The notes beneath the pieces were generated by a model, which saw nothing but the letters and a program-made list of their open reading frames with translations, was not told where the DNA came from and searched no databases. The translations under genes were made by a program, and so were the position numbers. Below are positions 7,810 through 16,576 of a stretch of 64,000 bases of DNA, piece after piece. Numbering within the stretch: the stretch's first letter is position 1; each line of letters starts with the position of its first letter. The DNA comes from [Eubacterium] siraeum (lineage in GTDB: Bacteria > Bacillota > Clostridia > Oscillospirales > Ruminococcaceae): contig CP102281.1 of the NCBI GenBank assembly GCA_025150425.1, positions 806,001 to 870,000 of the forward strand, read 5' to 3'.

Positions 7810-10065
7810 ATGGACTTAAAGCTCACGCAAGGCATGAAAAAACGCATACTGGTTATTCTGGTGGCATTGTGTATAGGTGTCACCGGCATTGTCAGTGGTG
7901 TGCTGTTCAAGGTTTCGGTCATTGACAGCAAGGAACTGTCTGCAATGGCTACCGATCAGCAACAGAGCAGCTTTGACATAAAGGCAAAGCGTGGAACGAT
8001 ATACGACCGCAACAACAAGGTGCTGGCGCAAAGCGCTACCGTGTGGGATGTTATCATTTCGCCGGGCGACATTGAAAAAAACGAGCCTGAGAACCGTGAG
8101 TTTATATGCAAGGGAATAAGCGGGATACTCGGCACTAAATATGAAACGCTGACGGAAGCGTGCAAGGACACTTCTTCACGCTATTATGTGGTCAAGAAGA
8201 AGGTGGACCGCAGTACAGTTGAAAAAATCAACAACTTCGTACTGAAGAACAACCTTAACCGTTATTCCGTTTACACTGTTGAAAACAGTGAGAGGAGCTA
8301 TCCTAACGGAACTCTTGCGGCAAGCGTTCTGGGATTTGTAAACGAGAATGAAGAGGGCTACGGCATCGAGGCATACTACAATTCGTATCTTAAGGGTACG
8401 GACGGCAGAGTTATCACAACAACAGACGCTCACGGAAACGCAATGCCTTATGACTATTCCGCACGCTATTCGGCAAAGGACGGCAACAGCCTTGTGCTGA
8501 CTATTGACGAAACGCTTCAGTATTATCTTGAAAAGAATCTTGAAATCACGGTTTCACAGCATAAGCTGGCGAACCGCAGTACGGGAATTATTATGAATGC
8601 GAAAACGGGCGCTATTGTGGCAATGGCGACATCACCCGGATTCGATCCGAACGATCCGTCATATGTTTACTTTGAAAGCGACAGGCTGACGCTTGCCAAG
8701 ATGTCGGCGGACAAGAAGACCGAAGAGGAAATACTTGCTAAAAAGCAGGAGATATGGGGAAAGCAGTGGCAGAACAAGGCAGTAAGCGAACTGTATATCC
8801 CGGGTTCTGTATTCAAGATGTTCACCTGCGCTTCGGCACTTGAGGAGGAAGTCGTATCGCTTGACAGCACATTCGAATGCTCGGGCATTGCAGATGTTGC
8901 GGGAACGAAGATAAGATGCTGGAACATAGGCGGTCACGGTGTATCGAATCTTACAGAAGCGATGATCCGCTCGTGCAACCCTGCATTTATAAAGATAGGT
9001 CAGCTTCTCGGTGTGGAGAAGTTCAGCAAATATTTCGAGGCATTCGGCTTTACCGAAAAGACGGGAATAGATCTGCCGGGCGAAGCGGATTCGCTGTATG
9101 TGAAAGAATCGGACATGGGAATAGTTGAGCTTTCCAGCTCGTCCTTCGGTCAGACGACAAAGGTTACGCCCATACAGATGGTTACAGCGGCGGCTGCTGT
9201 CGTAAACGGCGGTAAGCTTGTCACACCCTATGTTGTGGATAAGATAATAGACAGTGACGGAAATGTCGTGAAGTCTGCACAGACGGTGGTAAGACGTCAG
9301 GTAATAAGCGAAGAAACAAGCGCAACGATGCGTAAGATACTTGAGGACGTTGTAACCGCAAACGGCGGCGGTAACGCATATATGAGCGGCTATCGCATAG
9401 GCGGCAAGAGCGGTACTTCGGAGAAGATAGACGACTACAACAGCGGAAAGACACCGGAACTCAGATATGTTGCGACATTCTGCGCCATAGTGCCGATAGA
9501 TGACCCCGAATATGTTATGCTTGTCGTATGCGACGAGCCTACATCGGGATATATCTACGGCAGTGCTATTGCGGCGCCCGTAGTATCGGCTGTGTTCAAG
9601 GAAGGCCTTGAATATATGGGAATATATCCTCAGTATACGGCTGACGAGCTTGCACAGCAGGATGTTACTGTTCCGTGGGTCGGAGGATATAACAGTATAA
9701 GAGCGGAGGCACAGCTTACAGCCGCAGGACTTAAAGCAGAGTACATAGGCAGTACGGACGGTACAGAGGTAACAGGTCAGGTGCCGTCGGCAGGTACGGT
9801 TATGCCGAGCGGAAGCACGGTAATGCTGTATATGGGAGACATTCCGTTATCGGATTACAGAATGTCTACTGTGCCGAATGTAATAGGAATGACGGTCGAA
9901 GAAGCAAACAAGGCACTGAGCGAGGCAGGACTCAACATAAGTATTACCGGTGCGGCAACGGGAAGCGAAGCAAAGGCGGTAAGCCAGAGCGTTAATTCCG
10001 GACTGGTGGTATACAGAGGATCTGTTATAGAGGTCAATTTCCTTGTAAACAACGAAACGGGCTGA
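7810..10065 (+). CDS. Class B penicillin-binding protein with two PASTA domains (FtsI/SpoVD type)
   Basis: Peptidoglycan transpeptidase for septal or spore-cortex synthesis, 751 aa. It has an N-terminal membrane helix (about 10-32), a dimerisation domain with RGTIYDRNNKVLA, and a transpeptidase domain. Catalytic Ser333 is in SVFK (SxxK); the second motif is SCN in IRSCNPAF and the third KSGT at about residue 532. Two C-terminal PASTA repeats start near VTVPWVGGYN and STVPNVIGMT. Start ATG 7810 is chosen for AAGGAG at 7798-7803; an upstream in-frame ATG at 7756 lacks this. SpoVD usually has one PASTA and FtsI/Pbp2b none to two, so division versus sporulation cannot be decided here. Confidence 0.92.
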   Translation: MDLKLTQGMKKRILVILVALCIGVTGIVSGVLFKVSVIDSKELSAMATDQQQSSFDIKAKRGTIYDRNNKVLAQSATVWDVIISPGDIEKNEPENREFICKGISGILGTKYETLTEACKDTSSRYYVVKKKVDRSTVEKINNFVLKNNLNRYSVYTVENSERSYPNGTLAASVLGFVNENEEGYGIEAYYNSYLKGTDGRVITTTDAHGNAMPYDYSARYSAKDGNSLVLTIDETLQYYLEKNLEITVSQHKLANRSTGIIMNAKTGAIVAMATSPGFDPNDPSYVYFESDRLTLAKMSADKKTEEEILAKKQEIWGKQWQNKAVSELYIPGSVFKMFTCASALEEEVVSLDSTFECSGIADVAGTKIRCWNIGGHGVSNLTEAMIRSCNPAFIKIGQLLGVEKFSKYFEAFGFTEKTGIDLPGEADSLYVKESDMGIVELSSSSFGQTTKVTPIQMVTAAAAVVNGGKLVTPYVVDKIIDSDGNVVKSAQTVVRRQVISEETSATMRKILEDVVTANGGGNAYMSGYRIGGKSGTSEKIDDYNSGKTPELRYVATFCAIVPIDDPEYVMLVVCDEPTSGYIYGSAIAAPVVSAVFKEGLEYMGIYPQYTADELAQQDVTVPWVGGYNSIRAEAQLTAAGLKAEYIGSTDGTEVTGQVPSAGTVMPSGSTVMLYMGDIPLSDYRMSTVPNVIGMTVEEANKALSEAGLNISITGAATGSEAKAVSQSVNSGLVVYRGSVIEVNFLVNNETG

Positions 10066-10096
10066 TGCTTTCGGCTATTCGATCTTTCTGACAGGA

Positions 10097-11551
10097 GTGG
10101 GTATTATCAGGCTGTATGAAATTTGTCCCGAAGCTGAAAAGGCAGGGACCCAAAATGCGGTTGTAACGGGTGTTACCGATAACACCGCAGAGGTTAAGCA
10201 GGGCAGTATATTTGTCTGTGTAAAGGGCGCAAGGTTTGACGGTCACAGCGCTGCGGCTGAAATGCTTTCAAAGGGTGCTGTTATGATAGTCACCGACCAC
10301 GATATAAAGTGCGGAAAACAGCTTGTTACGGATAACACGAGGCTGTGCCTTGCAAGGCTGCTGAACAGCTTTTACGGTAAGCCTTCGGAGAAGCTCGGAC
10401 TGCTTGCGGTCACGGGAACGAACGGCAAGACCACTACGGCGCATTTTGTAAAGCATATTCTTACCACGCTCGGTAAGAAGTGCGGATGTGTAGGCACGGC
10501 GGGAAACGATACCTGTTCGGGCGAGCTTAAGCCGTCACAGCACGGCACTCCTACCGTACCGAGAGCGACTGTTCTGTATTCGTGGCTCGGAGAAATGGTG
10601 AGCAACGGCGCAGATTACTGCGTTATGGAGGCAAGCTCGCAGGCTCTTGACCAGTACCGTATAGGCGATGAAAGGATAGCGGTCGCAGGATTTACGAATC
10701 TTACCCGTGATCACCTTGATTATCACGGTACGATGGAAAATTATTTTCAGGCAAAACGGCGAGTTTTCACAATGTGCAAAACCGCTGTAATAAATATTGA
10801 CGATGAGTACGGCAAAAGGCTTGCGCAGGAGTTTTCCGATATTGCGGTAACCTACAGCGCCGAAGGCAACGCCGATTATCATGCGGAATTTATCAGGATG
10901 AATGCAACGGGATGCTCGTATATGCTTGTAAATGAGCGTGAGAAAACCGCTTGCCGTGTTGATATGAATATGACGGGGCTGTATAACGTTCAGAACTCGC
11001 TGTGTGCCATAGCGATGGTTACGGCTCTCGGATTTGATATGACGGAATGTGCAAAGGCACTTTCGGATCTTGACGGTGTTGACGGCAGAATGAACGTTGT
11101 CTACAGAGGCGATTTTACCGTAATAACAGACTATGCTCATACCGATGATGCACTTATAAAGGTGCTGTCAACGCTTAAACCTTTGACGAAGGGCAGACTT
11201 ATCTGCGTGTTCGGTGCGGCAGGCGACAGGGACAAGGAAAAGCGTCCGATGATGGCAAAGGCGGCTGAGGATAACGCAGATATTCTTGTTATCACCTCCG
11301 ATAATCCGGCTCACGAGAACCCCGATGAAATAATCAGGGAGGTAATGACGGGCATAAGCGGTAAAAAGCCGTGCAGATGTATCACAGACAGACGTGAGGC
11401 TATAGCCTATGCGCTTGATACCGCCCGTAAGGACGATGTTATAGCCCTTTGCGGCAAGGGTCACGAAACCTATCAGATAATCGGTGACGAGTATCTGCCG
11501 TTTTCCGAGAAGGAAATAGTTAAAGATATAATGAAGAGGAAGGAAAACTGA
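10097..11551 (+). CDS. murE: UDP-N-acetylmuramoyl-tripeptide synthetase MurE
   Basis: Cytoplasmic ligase that adds the third amino acid to UDP-MurNAc-L-Ala-D-Glu, about 484 aa. The ATP loop is TGTNGKTTTAHF, the carbamylated-lysine region follows YCVMEASSQALDQYR, and FTNLTRDHLDYHG is conserved. The recognition loop reads DNPA (402-405) where diaminopimelate-adding enzymes have DNPR, but GKGHE near the C-terminus is retained. The start is uncertain: GTG 10097 overlaps the AGGAG at 10093-10097, so a later non-ATG codon may be used. murF is not downstream; mraY follows after 3 bases. Confidence 0.93.
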   Translation: MGIIRLYEICPEAEKAGTQNAVVTGVTDNTAEVKQGSIFVCVKGARFDGHSAAAEMLSKGAVMIVTDHDIKCGKQLVTDNTRLCLARLLNSFYGKPSEKLGLLAVTGTNGKTTTAHFVKHILTTLGKKCGCVGTAGNDTCSGELKPSQHGTPTVPRATVLYSWLGEMVSNGADYCVMEASSQALDQYRIGDERIAVAGFTNLTRDHLDYHGTMENYFQAKRRVFTMCKTAVINIDDEYGKRLAQEFSDIAVTYSAEGNADYHAEFIRMNATGCSYMLVNEREKTACRVDMNMTGLYNVQNSLCAIAMVTALGFDMTECAKALSDLDGVDGRMNVVYRGDFTVITDYAHTDDALIKVLSTLKPLTKGRLICVFGAAGDRDKEKRPMMAKAAEDNADILVITSDNPAHENPDEIIREVMTGISGKKPCRCITDRREAIAYALDTARKDDVIALCGKGHETYQIIGDEYLPFSEKEIVKDIMKRKEN

Positions 11552-11554
11552 TTT

Positions 11555-12571
11555 ATGAATATTCCCGCTACCGTTATAACCGCAGTGCTTTGCTTCGGAA
11601 TTACCGCACTGCTCGGATTTGTGGCAATACCTGCACTGAGAAAACTGAAATTCGGTCAGACGATACTTGATATAGGTCCTGCCTGGCATAAGTCGAAAAA
11701 CGGCACGCCTACAATGGGCGGCGTTATGTTCATTGCAGGTGTTGTTATCTCGTTTGCGGCAGGCATTGCGATAATGTGGGCAAGCGGTGCGATAATTATG
11801 GACGATGTAGGCTCGCAGAACCTTGCAAAGGCTATATCGGCTGTTGTTATGGCTCTTATGTTCGGCTTTGTCGGATTTGTGGACGATCTTATAAAGGTCA
11901 AGAAGAAGCAGAACGAGGGTCTGAAGCCCATGCAGAAGATAATAATGCAGGTGCTTATCATCGCCGCATTCTTTACCTCTCACGTTATCGCAGGAGATAC
12001 CTCTACTGTTATCAATTTCCCGTTTTTAGGACAGGTGGATTTCGGAATCTTCTACTATATAGTAATGGGACTCGGCATACTGTATCTTGTAAATGCGGTC
12101 AATCTTACAGACGGAATTGACGGGCTTTGCTCATCGGTAACACTTGTTTACTGCGGTGCGTATGTGCTTATCTGCTCGCTTGTAGGTATGGGTGAGATGG
12201 GACTTGTTGCGGCGGCGGCAGGTGCCGGCTGTCTTGGTTTTATGGTGTGGAATCTTCACCCTGCAAAGGTAATGATGGGCGACACAGGCTCAATGTTCTT
12301 AGGCGGTATAGTTACCGCTGTCGGAATAGGCACGGGAACGGAATTCGTAATGGTCATCTGCTGTGCGGTGTATATCTGGGAAGCGCTTTCGGTTATGATA
12401 CAGATGACTTATTATAAACTGACAAAGGGCAAGCGTCTTTTCAAGATGACACCTATACATCACAGCTTCGAGATGAGCGGCTGGAAAGAGGGCAAGATCG
12501 TAATGGTGTTCTCGGCTATCGAACTGTTTGCCTGCGTAGTCGGAGTGTTACTTCAGTATTTCGGCAACTGA
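11555..12571 (+). CDS. mraY: Phospho-N-acetylmuramoyl-pentapeptide transferase
   Basis: Integral membrane enzyme making lipid I from UDP-MurNAc-pentapeptide and undecaprenyl phosphate, 338 aa. It shows about ten hydrophobic segments. Conserved cytoplasmic loops are KNGTPTMGG, the Asp pair in FVDDLIKVKKKQNEGL, NAVNLTDGIDGL and the TPIHHSFEMSGWKE His cluster. GAGGAAGGA precedes the ATG, overlapping the end of murE, so expression is coupled. Confidence 0.96.
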   Translation: MNIPATVITAVLCFGITALLGFVAIPALRKLKFGQTILDIGPAWHKSKNGTPTMGGVMFIAGVVISFAAGIAIMWASGAIIMDDVGSQNLAKAISAVVMALMFGFVGFVDDLIKVKKKQNEGLKPMQKIIMQVLIIAAFFTSHVIAGDTSTVINFPFLGQVDFGIFYYIVMGLGILYLVNAVNLTDGIDGLCSSVTLVYCGAYVLICSLVGMGEMGLVAAAAGAGCLGFMVWNLHPAKVMMGDTGSMFLGGIVTAVGIGTGTEFVMVICCAVYIWEALSVMIQMTYYKLTKGKRLFKMTPIHHSFEMSGWKEGKIVMVFSAIELFACVVGVLLQYFGN

Positions 12572-12599
12572 TAAATAAATATCGAAAGGGGGATTGTCC

Positions 12600-14084
12600 G
12601 TGTCGGATAAAAAAGGTCTTAGCTATGAACAGCGAAAAGCAATGTATGAGCAGAATATCCGTGACACAGACGGAAAGCGACACATTGACAAGCTGCGTGA
12701 CGATACACATACCAACAACGCAAATAATAACGGAAGTAAAAAGAATGATCCCTCAAAAAGACGCAGAGCGGAAAGAATACAGCTTACTCCGCCCGTAAGG
12801 GAAACAATACCGGAGCAAAAGGCTGAGCCTGCCCCGGAAAAGAGAATAAAGAAAGAAAAGAAGCACAAAAGCGGAAGATTCAAAAAGTGGTGGAAAAATA
12901 TTCCTGCCGCACCGGTGATGGAATATGTTCCGAATGCAAAGCGTGGAAGATTCGATATGCCGCTGTTCACTGTAGTGATAATACTGCTTGTTATGGGTAT
13001 AATCATGATGTCCTCCGCAAGCTACGCTTACGCTTTACAGGAAGAAGGCAACAGCTTTGCCTACGCACAAAAACAGCTTGTTGCGGCGGTGGTCGGATTT
13101 GTCGTGATGATAATTCTGTCACGCATAGATTATCGTATGTGGGCAAGGCCGTTCAAAATGATCGGCAAAAAGAAGGATTTTGACAACGGCAACGGTCTTA
13201 ATCCTGCAATGGCGTTTTTCGGATTCAGCGTTATACTTATGATACTGGTTATCTTCAAGGGCGACGCTGTTGCGGACGCAAAGAGATGGATAACTATAGC
13301 GGGCGTGCAGATACAGCCGTCGGAACTTTTGAAAATAGCATCTATCCTGCTTGTAGCATATCTCCTTCAGAGAAATTACGAACGCAGGAAGGAAAGAATA
13401 CTCGGCTGTCTGCTGTATCTTTGCCTTATGGGTATTATATGTGTGCTTTGTTATGAGCAAAGACACGTTTCCGCTATGATAATCTTCTGTGTGCTGATAT
13501 ACGCAATGATGATAGTCGGTGAGTGCAACGCAAAGGGTCTGATCCTGCTTTTCGTGCTTGCTATAGTCGGAGTGCTTATAATGTACTATGTTGTACAGTG
13601 GGACTATATAACGGAAAGAGTGCAGGGCTGGCTTGATCCTTTCTCGGATATGGGAAAATCGACTTATCAGACCTCGCAGTCGCTTATAACTATAGGTTCG
13701 GGCAACCTGTTCGGACTGGGACTCGGTAACTCAAGGCAGAAATATTACTACCTGCCCGAAAGCCAGAACGACTTTGTTTTCTCGATAATATGCGAGGAGC
13801 TTGGATTCTTCGGCGGTATGACGGTAATTCTTCTGTTTGTGCTTTTTGAGGTGAGAGGATTCTTCATTGCGGCAAGGGCAAAGGATAAGTTCGGCTCGCT
13901 GGTGGCATTCGGAATTACTTTGCAGATAGGCCTGCAGGCTATCCTTAATATAGCGGTTGCCTGCAATGCGATACCGAATACCGGTATTTCGCTCCCGTTC
14001 TTCAGCTACGGCAGAAGCGCATTGCTGACACAGCTGGCTGAGGTAGGAATACTGCTCAGTATATCCAAAGACGCAAACACCTGA
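12600..14084 (+). CDS. ftsW: SEDS peptidoglycan glycosyltransferase FtsW (FtsW/RodA/SpoVE family)
   Basis: Polymerises lipid II at the septum as partner of the class B PBP. The 494-residue protein begins with a basic, disordered cytoplasmic extension of about 115 residues (KKEKKHKSGRFKKWW), longer than usual. About ten membrane helices follow, with AKRWITIAGVQIQPSELLKIA and NTGISLPFFSYG conserved. The usual SYGGS is SYGRS here (Arg472). The start is GTG 12600: AAAGGGGG at 12585-12592 is 7 bases away, whereas an in-frame TTG at 12594 sits too close. It lies between mraY and murG where murD is usually found. Confidence 0.92.
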   Translation: MSDKKGLSYEQRKAMYEQNIRDTDGKRHIDKLRDDTHTNNANNNGSKKNDPSKRRRAERIQLTPPVRETIPEQKAEPAPEKRIKKEKKHKSGRFKKWWKNIPAAPVMEYVPNAKRGRFDMPLFTVVIILLVMGIIMMSSASYAYALQEEGNSFAYAQKQLVAAVVGFVVMIILSRIDYRMWARPFKMIGKKKDFDNGNGLNPAMAFFGFSVILMILVIFKGDAVADAKRWITIAGVQIQPSELLKIASILLVAYLLQRNYERRKERILGCLLYLCLMGIICVLCYEQRHVSAMIIFCVLIYAMMIVGECNAKGLILLFVLAIVGVLIMYYVVQWDYITERVQGWLDPFSDMGKSTYQTSQSLITIGSGNLFGLGLGNSRQKYYYLPESQNDFVFSIICEELGFFGGMTVILLFVLFEVRGFFIAARAKDKFGSLVAFGITLQIGLQAILNIAVACNAIPNTGISLPFFSYGRSALLTQLAEVGILLSISKDANT

Positions 14085-14110
14085 TTTACTGCTTGTGAAA
14101 GGAAAAGAAT

Positions 14111-15232
14111 ATGAATGTTGCATTTGCCGCAGGCGGTACGGGCGGACATATAAACCCGGCGCTTGCCATAGCGGATAAGCTGAAGGAAGTATTTCCCGAT
14201 ACAAATATACTGTTTATCGGTTCTCCCGACGGGCTTGAAGCAAAGCTTGTGAAAAAGGCGGGATATGATTTTGCATCGGTAAAAATGGCAGGTATCCAGC
14301 GTAAGCTGACACCGCATAATATAAAGCTGAATATTCAAGCTGTGCATTATTATCTCAGTGCAGGAAAGCGTATTAAAAAGATATTTGACGATTTTTCGCC
14401 CGACCTTGTTATCGGAACGGGCGGATATGTGACAGGAACTGTGCTGAAAACGGCGATAAAATGCGGAATAAAAACCGCACTTCATGAAAGTAACTCTCTT
14501 CCGGGTGTATCGGTAAAGATGCTTGCGCCGAAGGCTGACCTTGTGATGCTCGGCACGGAAGATGCAAAAAAGCATCTCGGCGAATGCAAAAAATGCGTGG
14601 TAACGGGAAATCCGCTGAGAAACAATATTCCGATAGAGGAAAAGTCTGCGGCAAGGAAAAGGCTCGGTCTTCCCGATTGTCTGACTATACTTTCCGCAGG
14701 AGGAAGCCAGGGCGCTTCACGGCTCAATGAGGCGGTTGTACAGCTGCTTGCTTATGAGCAGAAAAAGGGTAATATAAATCACATACACGGCTACGGAAAG
14801 CACGGCAGGGATACGTTTATGCAAAGCCTTGCGGATAACGGGGTGGACGCAGGAAATCCTCACTTTATCATAAAGGAATATATTGACAATATGTATACCT
14901 GTATGTGTGCAAGCGACCTTATTATAACAAGAGCCGGAGCGATGACGCTGACGGAAATAACGGCGATAGGCAGGGCATCGGTGCTTATACCGTATCCGTA
15001 TGCGGCTGAAAATCACCAGTATTACAATGCGCTTACACTGCAGAATGCAAACGCAGGCAGGATAATTGACGACAAGGAGCTTTCAGGCAGTGTGCTTATC
15101 GACACTGTGAACAGGCTTGCGGACGACCCCGAGCTTCTCAGGCTGATGAGCGAAAATGCCGCAAAGCTGTCGAAGCGTGATGCGGCAGGCAAAATACTCC
15201 GTGAGATAACGGAACTTATGGGAATAAAGTAA
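14111..15232 (+). CDS. murG: UDP-GlcNAc:lipid I N-acetylglucosaminyltransferase
   Basis: Peripheral membrane GT28 enzyme that converts lipid I to lipid II, 373 aa. The first glycine-rich loop is AAGGTGGHINPALAIAD; the second is GTGGYVTGTVL; the third is ILSAGGSQGASRLNE. In the C-terminal UDP-GlcNAc domain ITRAGAMTLTEI and the IPYPYAAENHQYYNA motif supply the nucleotide and donor-binding residues. GGAAAAG precedes ATG 14111 by 6-7 bases. Confidence 0.96.
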   Translation: MNVAFAAGGTGGHINPALAIADKLKEVFPDTNILFIGSPDGLEAKLVKKAGYDFASVKMAGIQRKLTPHNIKLNIQAVHYYLSAGKRIKKIFDDFSPDLVIGTGGYVTGTVLKTAIKCGIKTALHESNSLPGVSVKMLAPKADLVMLGTEDAKKHLGECKKCVVTGNPLRNNIPIEEKSAARKRLGLPDCLTILSAGGSQGASRLNEAVVQLLAYEQKKGNINHIHGYGKHGRDTFMQSLADNGVDAGNPHFIIKEYIDNMYTCMCASDLIITRAGAMTLTEITAIGRASVLIPYPYAAENHQYYNALTLQNANAGRIIDDKELSGSVLIDTVNRLADDPELLRLMSENAAKLSKRDAAGKILREITELMGIK

Positions 15233-15293
15233 AGATTTCACCTTATTATCCTCAGTAGCATAATATGAAGAAAAGCTATGAGAGGGTGATAAT

Positions 15294-16559
15294 TTGGATA
15301 AACAGAAGCTGATAATAAACGGCGGCCGCAAAATCGAGGGCGAACTTTCGCTCCACGGTGCAAAGAATGCGGCACTGCCGATACTTGCGGCAACGGTGCT
15401 GATAAAAGACGGGGAAAGTGTAATACATAACTGTCCCAGACTTACCGATGTTGATGCGGCACTGCGTATACTTTCGCATATAGGTGTAAAATGCAGGCGC
15501 AGTGGCAGTACCGTTATATCGGACGCTTGTGCGATAGGCAACTGTGAGATACCGGTAAGGCTGATGCGTGAAATGCGTTCTTCGATAGTTTTTCTCGGTT
15601 CGGTGCTTGGCAGGACGGGGCATTGCAGAATGTCATATCCCGGAGGGTGCGAATTGGGACCGAGACCGATAGACCTACACCTGTCGGCACTTCGCAGTAT
15701 GGGTGCGGTGATTGAGGAAACGCACGGTTTTCTTGACTGCTCGGCACCTAAAGGGCTTAATGGCACGGAAATATCGCTTTCGTTCCCATCGGTTGGCGCT
15801 ACAGAGAATATTATGCTTGCGGCGGTGACCGCAAACGGTGTTACTGTGGTGGACGGTGCGGCGAAAGAGCCTGAGATAACCGACCTTGCGGGATTTCTGA
15901 CGGCTTGCGGAGCGCAAATAAGCGGTGCAGGCACTGACAGGATAGTTATCAGAGGCAAGGAAAAGCTCTGCGGAGCGGAGCATAGCGTGATGCCCGACAG
16001 GATAGCGGCGGTGACTTATATGTGCTGTGCGGCTGTCACAGGCGGTGAGCTTATCCTGAGCAGTGCGGATATTGGGCATATCGGGGCCGTCGTACCGGTT
16101 TTTAAGGAAATGGGATGCAGAGTATATTCATTCGGCAAGGACAGCATTTATATCAAAGCGCCGGAAAGGCTGAAGGCTCCGCATACTATAAGGACGATGC
16201 CGTATCCGTATTTTCCGACAGACGCACAGGCGCCGCTTATGGCTGTATGCACTGTGGCGGACGGAACTGCGGTGTTTGTGGAAAATATATTCGATAACCG
16301 CTATCGTCATGTGAGCGAGCTTCTTCGTATGGGGGCTAAAATCAAGACGGAGGGCAGAGTTGCTGTGGTGCAGGGAGTACGCCGTCTTTCTGCGGCGGAG
16401 TTGGTTTCTCCCGATCTCAGAGGAGGGGCGGCACTGGTTATTGCGGCTCTGTGTGCGGAAGGAACATCGACAATAGGCGGTATATCGCATATCGACAGAG
16501 GATATGAGGCAATAGAGAAATCGCTTTACAGCGTGGGAGCAGACATCAGAAGAATTTAA
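15294..16559 (+). CDS. murA: UDP-N-acetylglucosamine 1-carboxyvinyltransferase
   Basis: Transfers enolpyruvate from PEP to UDP-GlcNAc, the first committed step of peptidoglycan synthesis, 421 aa. GGRKIEGELSLHGAKNAALPIL is the conserved N-terminus (catalytic Lys in the KNAAL motif). The fosfomycin-reactive Cys is in YPGGCELGPRPIDLH, so the enzyme should be fosfomycin-sensitive by that residue. The start is TTG 15294, supported by GAGGGTGAT at 15282-15290; no ATG is available near the homology start. The enzyme lies inside the dcw cluster, between murG and ftsQ. Confidence 0.95.
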   Translation: MDKQKLIINGGRKIEGELSLHGAKNAALPILAATVLIKDGESVIHNCPRLTDVDAALRILSHIGVKCRRSGSTVISDACAIGNCEIPVRLMREMRSSIVFLGSVLGRTGHCRMSYPGGCELGPRPIDLHLSALRSMGAVIEETHGFLDCSAPKGLNGTEISLSFPSVGATENIMLAAVTANGVTVVDGAAKEPEITDLAGFLTACGAQISGAGTDRIVIRGKEKLCGAEHSVMPDRIAAVTYMCCAAVTGGELILSSADIGHIGAVVPVFKEMGCRVYSFGKDSIYIKAPERLKAPHTIRTMPYPYFPTDAQAPLMAVCTVADGTAVFVENIFDNRYRHVSELLRMGAKIKTEGRVAVVQGVRRLSAAELVSPDLRGGAALVIAALCAEGTSTIGGISHIDRGYEAIEKSLYSVGADIRRI

Positions 16560-16576
16560 AAGAAGGAGGTGCGAAA

